DNA of 24,049 bases from an uncultured Lachnospiraceae bacterium. Lineage in GTDB: Bacteria > Bacillota > Clostridia > Lachnospirales > Lachnospiraceae. The notes beneath the pieces are model-generated. The model searched no databases, was not told where the DNA came from, and saw only the letters and a list, made by a program, of their open reading frames with translations. The first letter of the stretch is position 1, and the number at the start of each line of letters is the position of its first letter. Positions 1-6,931 of the stretch are shown here, one piece after another. Location: NCBI GenBank assembly GCA_900555195.1, contig USKC01000010.1, positions 1 through 24,049 on the forward strand, written 5' to 3'. The position numbers were made by a program, and so were the translations under genes.

Positions 1-470
1 CAGTGGCACAAAAGGCTGTCCGCAATACCTCCAGCTATGGTGTGGCTTTTTCGTCCTGTACGCTTCCGGGAGCACCCAGACCGATTTTTGAAATGAACGA
101 TCAGGACATGGAGATCGGTATGGGCATACACGGAGAGCCTGGGATCAAACGGGTCAGGATGATGAGCAGCCGTGATCTGGCCAGGGAGTTAACACCGGCG
201 CTGTTAAAGGACTTGGAAATTGCGGAAGGAGAACGTATTGCCGTGCTGGAGAATGGCCTGGGTACTACGAGCCGTGAGGAGCTTTATATTTTCTATAAAG
301 ATGTGGCAGATTATTTGCAGGAAAAAAAGATAACCGTTGGCAAGGCGATGGTGGGAGAATATGCCACTTCCCTGGAAATGGCGGGATTGTCTTTAAGTAT
401 TCTCCGCCTGGATGAAGAACTGGAAGGGCTTCTTTCGCAGCAGGAATATACACCGTTTGTACGGTATTAA
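1..470 (+). CDS. dhaK: dihydroxyacetone kinase subunit DhaK (3' part)
   Basis: This is the C-terminal half (about 155 residues) of a DhaK-type kinase subunit; the start lies outside the window, as family members are about 330 residues. DhaK binds a small ketone such as dihydroxyacetone, classically through a hemiaminal to a histidine, and works with DhaL, which carries the nucleotide or phosphoryl group. The stretch MGIHGEPG (about residues 40-47 of the visible part) matches the conserved GIHGEPG segment, whose His is the probable covalent substrate ligand. The visible ATG at position 3 is internal, not a start. The stop is 14 bases before the aldo/keto reductase start, so the two are co-transcribed. 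Its partner dhaL lies about 2 kb downstream instead of next door, which is unusual. Family is seen clearly; the substrate (dihydroxyacetone, erythrulose or another ketose) is not determined. Confidence 0.9.
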   Translation, partial: VAQKAVRNTSSYGVAFSSCTLPGAPRPIFEMNDQDMEIGMGIHGEPGIKRVRMMSSRDLARELTPALLKDLEIAEGERIAVLENGLGTTSREELYIFYKDVADYLQEKKITVGKAMVGEYATSLEMAGLSLSILRLDEELEGLLSQQEYTPFVRY

Positions 471-484
471 GAGAGGAATCTATT

Positions 485-1489
485 ATGAAATATTGCAGAT
501 TGGGACGCAGCGGCATGTATGTCAGTAAGATCTGTCTGGGAACAGCGAACTTTGGCACAGGCAAATCTTCCGGCGTGGGGGACTGGGGCGTTGTGGATAA
601 ACAGGGAGCCTTTCAGATCATGGACTATGCGTTGGAATGCGGGATTAATTTTTTCGATACCGCCAACGTCTATGGAGGAATTGAGACCAGAGGGCTGACA
701 GAGAGCATCATCGGAGAGTGGTTTAAGCAGGGAAATAACAGAAGAGAAAAGGTAGTGTTGGGCACAAAGGTCGGCAGAATCTTTGAGAAAAGCGACCTGG
801 ACGGCCCCAACAATGTGGAAGGGCTTTCTCTTTACAAGATCAGAAGGCATGTGGAAGCGTCGTTGAAGCGGCTGCAGACAGATCACCTGGAACTGATTCA
901 GATGCATAAAGCGGATCCTGCAACGGGATGGGATGAGATCTGGGAAGCGTTTGAAGGTTTTGTAAGAAGCGGTAAGGTGGATTATGTAGGAAGCAGCAAC
1001 CATGATGCCTGGCAGATTATGAAAGCGCAGGAGACGGCGCGCAGAAGAAACTATATGGGGTTGGTAAATGAGCAGCATTTGTATACGCCATTAAGCCGCG
1101 AAGCAGAATTGGAACTTCTTCCTATGGCCGCGGATCAGAGAATTGGGATCACATTGTTCAGCCCGCTCTTCAGGGGGCTGCTGGGAATTGATGCATTTCA
1201 TCCGGAAAAGAGGCCCATGAATGCGGAGAGCAAGCGGCTGTTTGAGCGTTATCGGGACAAGGCGGAGCGGTATTCCGCTTTATGTAGGCAGCTCGGAGAG
1301 ACAGAGGCCAATGTAACATTGGCATGGGAACTTAGGCGTCCGGAAGTGACCAGCGTGATCGTTGCCCCTACCTGCATTGAGGATCTGCGTTCTTTGCTCC
1401 ATTGCGTTGATATCACGCTGCCGGAAGACTTCTTGAAGGAGATGGATGAGATCTTTCCTCCGATGGTGGAGGATTCTCCCTATCGTTAG
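485..1489 (+). CDS. aldo/keto reductase
   Basis: NAD(P)H-dependent oxidoreductase of the aldo/keto reductase superfamily, 334 residues, a (beta/alpha)8 barrel acting in the cytoplasm. The four catalytic residues are all visible: Asp58 and Tyr63 in FFDTANVYGG, Lys95 in GTKVGR and His141 in IQMHKAD. The N-terminal MKYCRLGRSGMYVSKICLGT is the usual first strand. Start chosen at ATG 485, preceded by GAGAGGAA at good spacing. It sits between dhaK and a lactonase gene, so a likely role is oxidation of a sugar to a lactone or reduction of a carbonyl in the same route. This is inference from context; the superfamily is too broad to fix a substrate. Confidence 0.88.
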   Translation: MKYCRLGRSGMYVSKICLGTANFGTGKSSGVGDWGVVDKQGAFQIMDYALECGINFFDTANVYGGIETRGLTESIIGEWFKQGNNRREKVVLGTKVGRIFEKSDLDGPNNVEGLSLYKIRRHVEASLKRLQTDHLELIQMHKADPATGWDEIWEAFEGFVRSGKVDYVGSSNHDAWQIMKAQETARRRNYMGLVNEQHLYTPLSREAELELLPMAADQRIGITLFSPLFRGLLGIDAFHPEKRPMNAESKRLFERYRDKAERYSALCRQLGETEANVTLAWELRRPEVTSVIVAPTCIEDLRSLLHCVDITLPEDFLKEMDEIFPPMVEDSPYR

Positions 1490-1510
1490 GATATCTGAAA
1501 GGAGGGCATC

Positions 1511-2392
1511 ATGGAAATCGTTCGGTTTGCGCAGAAAGCAGGCCATATTTTCTACGAGTCGGCTAATTTGGAGAAAATTGCGGAGGGCTTTTATTTTACG
1601 GAAGGGCCGGTCTGGGACGGGAAGGAAGAATGTCTTTACTTCACGGATTTTAACGATAATCTGATTTATCGCTGGAAGGAAGGGATCTACCGGACAAACA
1701 GCGGAAGGGCCGTTGGACTGAGTATGCTTTCGGATGGAAGCATTGTGTCGGCGGAGACGAGATCGCATGCAATAACGGTGGCAGGAAGCTGCAAAAGCAG
1801 GATATTGGCGGACAGCTTTGAGGGTAAGAGGCTGAACAGCCCCAATGATGTGGCAGCAAGGAGCGATGGATGGATATACTTTACCGATCCGTATTCTACA
1901 GCGATGGGAGATGTGAGGGAACTTCCTTTCAATGGAATCTATGGAATACGGGCAGAAGGTGGAATGCCGGAAGCGGGCAATCTCTTTTTGGTGGATGATG
2001 GAATGGAAAGGCCGAATGGGATCGCGTTTTCCCCGGACGAGCAGATTCTATATGTCAATGATACAAATCATCAGCTGATTGTGGCGTATCAGATGAGAAA
2101 GGACGGAACCGCATCTCTGATCGGCAGGTTTGCCACATTGGATGCCAGGTATGGAAACGGGGCTGCAGACGGCATGAAAGTGGATACGGAAGGAAACGTG
2201 TATCTGACCGGGCCGGGCGGTATCTGGGTAATCGACCCTTCGGGGGAACCAGTGGCTATTTTGAAGTGTCCGGAAGTGGCGGGGAACTTGTGTTTTGGCG
2301 GGGCAGATGGCCAAATGCTTTATATTACGGCCAGCACAGGAGTCTACCGCGTCCCGGTCAAGATACCCGGGGTTATGCCTGTGCGCAGATAA
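1511..2392 (+). CDS. SMP-30/gluconolactonase-family lactonase
   Basis: Six-bladed beta-propeller protein of the SMP-30/gluconolactonase/LRE family, 293 residues, probably a divalent-metal-dependent sugar lactonase in the cytoplasm. Family signatures are visible: AEGFYFTEGPVWD with the metal-binding Glu31, LNSPNDVAARSDGWIYFTDP around residues 108-127 with Asn112, and RPNGIAFSPDEQILYVNDT around 168-186 with the second Asn and the Asp ligand. No signal peptide is seen. The start ATG 1511 has AAAGGAGGG five bases upstream. It lies 21 bases after the aldo/keto reductase, which fits a dehydrogenase-lactonase pair turning an aldose into an aldonic acid. The substrate is unknown, and some relatives act on other esters. 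Confidence 0.87.
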   Translation: MEIVRFAQKAGHIFYESANLEKIAEGFYFTEGPVWDGKEECLYFTDFNDNLIYRWKEGIYRTNSGRAVGLSMLSDGSIVSAETRSHAITVAGSCKSRILADSFEGKRLNSPNDVAARSDGWIYFTDPYSTAMGDVRELPFNGIYGIRAEGGMPEAGNLFLVDDGMERPNGIAFSPDEQILYVNDTNHQLIVAYQMRKDGTASLIGRFATLDARYGNGAADGMKVDTEGNVYLTGPGGIWVIDPSGEPVAILKCPEVAGNLCFGGADGQMLYITASTGVYRVPVKIPGVMPVRR

Positions 2393-2455
2393 TTTGAGAA
2401 GTTGTAAGAACAGATAAAAATAGAAGACGGAATGCGCGGCATGGAAGGAGGGCAT

Positions 2456-3106
2456 ATGGAGGAAATTGGGATAGCTTCAATCAAGCGTGCGATGCAGGTG
2501 GTCTGCAGTGTAATGATAGAGGAAAAAGAGACACTTACGGAAATTGACAGCAAGCTGGGAGACGGGGACATGGGATTGTCCATGGAAAAAGGCGGACTGG
2601 CCGTGAGCAGGCTGCTGGACGAAGAGACGTTTTCAGGAATTGGGGAAATGTTTATGGCCTGTGCGTCGGCCTTTAACCGCGCAGCGCCTTCCACGCTCGG
2701 AACCCTGATTTCCTTTGGGCTTTTGGCTGCGGCGAAACAAACCATGGGAAGGAAGAGCCTGGAAGCAGAACAGGTCATTCAGATCCCTCATACCATGGCG
2801 GAGATGATCGCACAGAGAGGCAAGGCGTCTGTGGGAGACAAAACGATCCTGGATGCGCTTGTGCCGTTTGCGGATACGCTGATTCTTTCGTACAATCGCA
2901 GCAAGGATCCGCTTGCAGCTATGGGGGAAGCGGCTTTGGCGGCCGAAAAAGGAATGGAGAGCACCAAAGGAATGGCGGCCAAGACCGGCCGGGCCAAATG
3001 GCTGGACGGACGGAACCGGGAATATCCGGATGCGGGCGCCATGCTGTGCGTGATGGCCGTCCGCAGGCTTTGCGGCCGGCTGGAAGGCGGTGGAGAAGCG
3101 GAATGA
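2456..3106 (+). CDS. dhaL: dihydroxyacetone kinase subunit DhaL
   Basis: 216-residue DhaL-type subunit, the all-helical ADP/ATP-binding partner of DhaK. The conserved Asp set that holds two Mg ions and the nucleotide is visible as IDSKLGDGDMGLSM (Asp31, Asp36, Asp38). The C-terminal RNREYPDAGA matches the usual PDPGA region. The residue after the last Asp is Met where His or Thr is common, a small deviation that may affect nucleotide handling. I chose ATG 2456 over the in-frame ATG 2432 because GGAGG lies just before it. The last bases overlap the next gene start in an ATGA junction. No DhaM phosphotransferase partner is in the window, so phosphoryl donor (ATP or PTS) cannot be told. Split from dhaK by two genes. 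Confidence 0.9.
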   Translation: MEEIGIASIKRAMQVVCSVMIEEKETLTEIDSKLGDGDMGLSMEKGGLAVSRLLDEETFSGIGEMFMACASAFNRAAPSTLGTLISFGLLAAAKQTMGRKSLEAEQVIQIPHTMAEMIAQRGKASVGDKTILDALVPFADTLILSYNRSKDPLAAMGEAALAAEKGMESTKGMAAKTGRAKWLDGRNREYPDAGAMLCVMAVRRLCGRLEGGGEAE

Positions 3107-4062
3107 TAGAAAACTGGAAACAGGAAGGCATTCAGGGATGGATCCTGTCTAATCAGTGGCTTTCAGTAAAAATTCTGGAAGGAAAAGGAGGCGATGTAAA
3201 TCAGATTACATGGCTTCCGGATAAGCTTACATTTTTATATACGCGCGATGAAGGATTTGCGGAATGCCGGTCAAAAGACCTGTACAAACAACCGCTTGAC
3301 TGGTATTCAGACTGCAGCACCGGGGGATGGCAGGATGTGATACCCGGTTTCGGAAAATACAAAGAACGGATCTATGATGGGATGCGGCCAGTGGGAACAG
3401 CGGCCTGCGTGGGCTGGAAGGCAGAAAGCTGTCCAAAGGAGAATCAGGAGGAATTGACTCTGCATGTCCTGCTGCCTGATTTCCCTCTGCGCCTGGTCAA
3501 GCGGTTTCGGCTGGAAGGAACGAAACTTCTGGTTGATGAGTCGGTGGAAAACTTGGGAGATGCTCCGGTAGATGTTACCTGGACACAACATGCTGTATTC
3601 GGCGGGGATTTCCTGGAGCCGGATGTTCAAATCCATTATCCGTCGGAGGAACTGTTTTTATCTTCTCTTTATGCCCAAAAGGGCGGGCAGAAAGAAGCAT
3701 ATGAGAAGAGAATAAGCGAAGCGCCCATGCCGGATGGAACCATTCATGATCTGCGCCGGATGCGGGAACATACGGAGGACGGGCAGCTCGTCTTTACCAT
3801 GTGTGCAAAGGAAGGACGGGCAGGAATGCGGAATGCGCATAAGGGACTTGCATTTTCCCTGGAATGGGATAAAGCAGTATACCCGTTCGTGCGATGCTGG
3901 TACAGGAATGATTCACAAGGATATGCGATGGCGCTGGAACCCTGCAATTATGCATATAGTTCCTATTCGGACACAGATAGGGAAGGGATGTATCTGCATC
4001 TTGAACCTGGAGAGATAAGAAGTACCAGCCTGGCATTTCGGGCAGAAAGGGTGGAAAGCTAG
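3103..4062 (+). CDS. galactose mutarotase-like (aldose 1-epimerase-type) protein
   Basis: 319-residue protein with the look of the galactose-mutarotase-like beta-sandwich superfamily (aldose 1-epimerase / DUF4432-like). Supporting segments are WLSVKILEGKGGDVNQITW near the N terminus, VKRFRLEGTKLLVDESVENLG in the middle and WTQHAVFGGDFL around residues 165-176, where mutarotases place a His in a similar strand. The start is the ATG overlapping the dhaL stop (ATGA), indicating translational coupling. An upstream extension is open in the same frame but lacks a ribosome binding site. A role in interconverting anomers of the sugar fed into this operon is plausible. It may instead be a binding or isomerising relative; exact family uncertain. 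Confidence 0.75.
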   Translation: MIENWKQEGIQGWILSNQWLSVKILEGKGGDVNQITWLPDKLTFLYTRDEGFAECRSKDLYKQPLDWYSDCSTGGWQDVIPGFGKYKERIYDGMRPVGTAACVGWKAESCPKENQEELTLHVLLPDFPLRLVKRFRLEGTKLLVDESVENLGDAPVDVTWTQHAVFGGDFLEPDVQIHYPSEELFLSSLYAQKGGQKEAYEKRISEAPMPDGTIHDLRRMREHTEDGQLVFTMCAKEGRAGMRNAHKGLAFSLEWDKAVYPFVRCWYRNDSQGYAMALEPCNYAYSSYSDTDREGMYLHLEPGEIRSTSLAFRAERVES

Positions 4063-4063
4063 T

Positions 4064-5566
4064 ATGGAAAAGTTAGGATATTTCTGCAATGGCAGGTATA
4101 AGCAATCGCAGACAGAAGTCTATTATGAACTTCATAATCCCAGCACTGGAGAGGTGACAGGACTTGCGCCCCGCTGCAGACGGGAGGAAGTCAAGGAGGC
4201 CATAGAAGCCGCCAAGGCGGCTTATCCGTCCTGGAGTGGCACGCCGGCATCCAAGAGGGCGCAGATTTTATATCGGGTAAGAAATCTTCTGATAGAACAC
4301 ATGGAGGAACTGACCCGGCTTGTGGCGGAAGAAAACGGAAAAGTGTGGGCAGAAGCGGAAGGGGACGTGCTGAAGGCGAAGGAAGGCACGGAACTGGCTA
4401 CGCAGGTCACTTCCCTGATGATGGGAGAGAGCCTGATGGATGCTTCTACAGGGTTTGATACGGTGCAGTACAGGGAACCAATCGGGGTATTTGCGGGAAT
4501 CGTCCCTGTCAATTTTCCGGCGATGATCCCCTTTGGATGGATGACGCCGGTCTGCCTGGCGTGCGGAAATACGATGGTGTTAAAAGCAGCGAGCATGACG
4601 CCGCGAACGGCACTTCGGATTGCAGAATTATATAAAGAGGCCGGTCTGCCGGACGGTGTACTGAATGTGCTCACCTGTTCCAGGCAGGAAACGGAAGTGA
4701 TTCTTTCCCATCCTGCAGTGAAAGGTATTACCTTTGTGGGTTCTACAGCTGTGGGAAAGAAGATCTACGAACAGGCTGCGGGAAACGGAAAACGGGTACA
4801 GGCTCTTTGCCAGGCCAAGAACCATGCGCTGATCTTGTCGGATGCGCCGTTAGTCAGAACAGCTGCAGGCGTGATGAATTCTGCATTTGGGTGTGCGGGG
4901 CAAAGGTGTATGGCTCTAAGCTGCTGCGTGGTGGAAGAAAAAATAGCGGATGCCTTTGTGGAAGAACTGGTCAGACAGGCCAAAAACCTGACGATCGGGC
5001 CCGCCTGGGATAAAGAAAGCAAACTTGGCCCGATCACCTATGAAGCCCATTATCAGGAGATTCTGCGTGACATAGACAAGGGAATCAAAGAAGGCGCATC
5101 CCTTATTCTGGACGGAAGGGATTGTGTGGTGAAAGGATATGAGGGCGGCTATTTCATTGGCCCAACCATTTTTGACCATGTGACGGAAGAGATGAGCATA
5201 GGTAGAGAAGAAATCTTCGGACCTGTGTTGTGCATTAAGCGGGTGAAGAATTTTGAAGAAGGATTGGCTCTTATGAACCGGAATCCCTATGCGAATGGTT
5301 CTGTTATTTTCACACAGAACGGACATTACGCAAGACAGTTCGTCCGGTACACGGATGGAGGCATGGTGGGCGTGAATGTGGGGATCCCTGTACCGATTGG
5401 ATTTTTCCCGTTTGCGGGCCATAAAAATTCTTTCTTCGGCGATCTTCATTGCCTGGGAAAGGATGCCTATCGTTTCTTTACGGAAAGCAAATGTGTGACG
5501 ACGAGATGGTTTGACGAAGAAGAAGAGAAAAATACACAGGTGACGACCTGGGATGGAACGATCTGA
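4064..5566 (+). CDS. aldehyde dehydrogenase, methylmalonate-semialdehyde dehydrogenase type (MmsA/IolA-like)
   Basis: 500-residue NAD-dependent aldehyde dehydrogenase most like the CoA-acylating methylmalonate/malonate-semialdehyde dehydrogenases. Visible landmarks are VPVNFPAMIP with catalytic Asn150, GSTAVG at 226-231 (NAD site), GCAGQRCMALS with nucleophile Cys282, and a C-terminal FFPFAGHKNSFFGDLHCLG block typical of the MmsA branch. The general-base Glu of hydrolytic enzymes (LELGGK region) is replaced by CQAKNH at 249-254, as in CoA-dependent members; CoA use is therefore expected but not proven. It begins one base after the mutarotase-like stop, so it belongs to the same operon. In inositol or valine loci such enzymes make acetyl- or propionyl-CoA. 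No inositol genes are visible here, so the semialdehyde substrate is open. Confidence 0.85.
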   Translation: MEKLGYFCNGRYKQSQTEVYYELHNPSTGEVTGLAPRCRREEVKEAIEAAKAAYPSWSGTPASKRAQILYRVRNLLIEHMEELTRLVAEENGKVWAEAEGDVLKAKEGTELATQVTSLMMGESLMDASTGFDTVQYREPIGVFAGIVPVNFPAMIPFGWMTPVCLACGNTMVLKAASMTPRTALRIAELYKEAGLPDGVLNVLTCSRQETEVILSHPAVKGITFVGSTAVGKKIYEQAAGNGKRVQALCQAKNHALILSDAPLVRTAAGVMNSAFGCAGQRCMALSCCVVEEKIADAFVEELVRQAKNLTIGPAWDKESKLGPITYEAHYQEILRDIDKGIKEGASLILDGRDCVVKGYEGGYFIGPTIFDHVTEEMSIGREEIFGPVLCIKRVKNFEEGLALMNRNPYANGSVIFTQNGHYARQFVRYTDGGMVGVNVGIPVPIGFFPFAGHKNSFFGDLHCLGKDAYRFFTESKCVTTRWFDEEEEKNTQVTTWDGTI

Positions 5567-5610
5567 GGAAGGGATGAAAACAACTAGCCTTCCCCCAATA
5601 AAAATGCTAC

Positions 5611-5616
5611 TATAAT
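5611..5616 (+). promoter_or_regulatory. probable promoter -10 box of the dehydrogenase leader
   Basis: An exact TATAAT, preceded by TGCTAC, in the gap after the aldehyde dehydrogenase. No good -35 is seen at 17 bases, so the promoter may need an activator. A start near 5623 would give a 130-base leader before the 2-hydroxyacid dehydrogenase. Just upstream, GGAAGG (5567-5572) and CCTTCC (5588-5593) could form a weak hairpin closing the preceding operon, although it lacks a T tract. Confidence 0.5.
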
Positions 5617-5622
5617 AAAAAA

Positions 5623-5752
5623 TACCACCATGCGGAAATGGCAGAGCGCCGAGGGGGACAACCATTTAAACCCGCAGGACACCTGCCGGAGGATGGGCAA
5701 TGCAAGGCCCTCCATCTGAATGGAATGAAATGAGAAAGGAATGGGGATTGAG
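5623..5752 (+). promoter_or_regulatory. candidate structured 5' leader (riboswitch-like, class unknown)
   Basis: The leader holds several inverted repeats that compete with each other. TGCGG (5631-5635) pairs with CCGCA (5672-5676). AAATGG (5636-5641) pairs with CCATTT (5662-5667), enclosing GCGCCGAGGGGG. GCAGG (5674-5678) pairs with CCTGC (5682-5686), which excludes the first stem. GGGC (5695-5698) pairs with GCCC (5707-5710) near the start codon. Mutually exclusive pairings between a promoter and a start codon are typical of regulatory leaders. I could not assign it to a known riboswitch class. A 29-codon frame starting at ATG 5630 also fits inside but has no ribosome binding site. Confidence 0.4.
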
Positions 5753-6699
5753 ATGAAAATCGTACTGCTGGAATCACTGGGAATTACGGAGGAAAAGCTG
5801 GCCGTCTTTGCGGATAAGCTGAAAGAGGCGGGACATGAGTTCGCCGCTTATGAGAAGAATACGGATCCGGACGTGTGCATTGAGCGCGCGAAGGACGCGG
5901 ATGTGATCATGATCGCCAATATGCCTCTGCCCGGTAAAGTGATCAGAAACTGCCCGAAGCTGAAATTCATTGATGTGGCGTTTACCGGTGTAGACCATGT
6001 GGATCTGGAGGCGGCTAAGGAATGCAATGTGGCTGTCAGCAACGCGTCCGGCTATTCCAACGAATCCGTAGCGGAACTTGTGATCTGTATGATGCTTTCC
6101 CTGCTCAGAAATGTGAAGCAGGTGGAGGAACGCTGCAGATCGGGTAAGACCAAGGACGGATTGGTGGGAAGACAGCTTCAGGAAAGAACGGTCGGAATCG
6201 TGGGATTGGGTTCCATTGGCAAGCGGGTGGCAGTTCTGTGCAAGGCATTTGGATGCCGGGTGCTGGCATACAGCCGCACGGTGAAGGAAGAAAACAGGGA
6301 ACTGGCTGAATATGTGAGCCTGGACGAACTCCTTCGTCAGTCGGATATCGTCACCCTTCATTGCCCGCTGACGGCTGAAACGAAAAATCTGATCAATAAG
6401 GAAAAAATCGCGCTGATGAAGGAAGGTGCGATCCTGATCAATGCGGCCCGCGGCCCTGTTGTGGATTCTGACGCTTTGGCAGAAGCATTGCAGTCCGGCA
6501 GGCTTGCAGGAGCGGGAATCGATGTGTTTGAGATGGAGCCTCCGGTTCCTGCGGACCATGTGCTGCTTGCGCCCCGAATACGATTCTCACGCCGCATATT
6601 GCCTTCGCATCTGAGGAATCCATGCTGCTTAGAGCCGAGATTGTGTTCGACAGCTTGGAGAAATGGATGGAAGGAAATCAGGTGAATGTGATTTTATAA
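5753..6699 (+). pseudogene. D-2-hydroxyacid dehydrogenase, frameshifted near the 3' end
   Basis: NAD-dependent D-isomer-specific 2-hydroxyacid dehydrogenase. Residues 1-272 are intact from ATG 5753: substrate domain, the NAD motif GLGSIG (151-156), Arg233 in NAARGP and Glu260 in DVFEMEPP. After codon 272 (about 6569-6574) the frame changes. The original frame runs on to a stop at 6685 giving an unrelated arginine-rich tail. The frame shifted by one base restores APNTILTPHIAFASEESM and a normal C terminus ending at 6699. The catalytic His (codon at 6595-6597) is only in that second frame, so as written the product would lack it. One missing base explains this, most simply an extra G giving GCGGCCCC. 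It could be real decay or a consensus error. The in-frame ATG at 5741 is an alternative start but its AAAGGA is too close. Confidence 0.85.
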
Positions 6700-6790
6700 A
6701 AAAGTGTGTGCCTTGGCGCACACTTGCGCCGAGCGCGGTTGCCGTCAGGCAACATCTGCATTACGCGCGAGTGCGCATCAACGTCTTTTT
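6700..6790 (+). repeat. GC-rich structured intergenic element / terminator
   Basis: About 90 bases bounded by A-runs on the left and CTTTTTT on the right, built of nested inverted repeats. GTGTGTGC pairs with GCGCACAC (one G-U). TGCGC and CGCG pair with CGCG and GCGCA across a central GTTGCC-GTCA-GGCAAC hairpin. It directly follows the dehydrogenase stop, so it can act as its terminator. The size and symmetry go beyond a plain terminator and suggest an interspersed repeat of the genome. No second copy is in the window. Confidence 0.5.
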
Positions 6791-6796
6791 TATTCG

Positions 6797-6818
6797 ATAG
6801 GATTAGGGTGTCAAAAGG
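6797..6818 (+). repeat. left terminal inverted repeat of the IS
   Basis: Begins ATAGGATTAGGGTGTC and ends AAAAGG. It differs at one position (G for A) from the reverse complement of the right end. Confidence 0.85.
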
Positions 6819-6931
6819 CATATCTAAAAGCAGCCTTTTACTTGTACCTTGAAAACTTAACACGATTGTGTCTGGAACTTATTAAAGGTAGTATTGGAGA
6901 ATGATTAGAAGTGCATATTTTCTGGTGCTTT

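Noticed and set aside
5630..5680. Glycine riboswitch
   Set aside because: GCGCCGAGGGGG and AAACCCGCAGG recall the aptamer, but there is no room for its P3b helix and the invariant CGAAGG is altered; kept only as an unassigned leader.
5670..5700. Cobalamin riboswitch (B12-box-like CAGGACACCTGCC)
   Set aside because: Only a simple hairpin matches; the rest of the B12 core is absent upstream.
5630..5719. 29-codon upstream peptide frame in the leader
   Set aside because: No ribosome binding site; the frame may be chance in a structured RNA.
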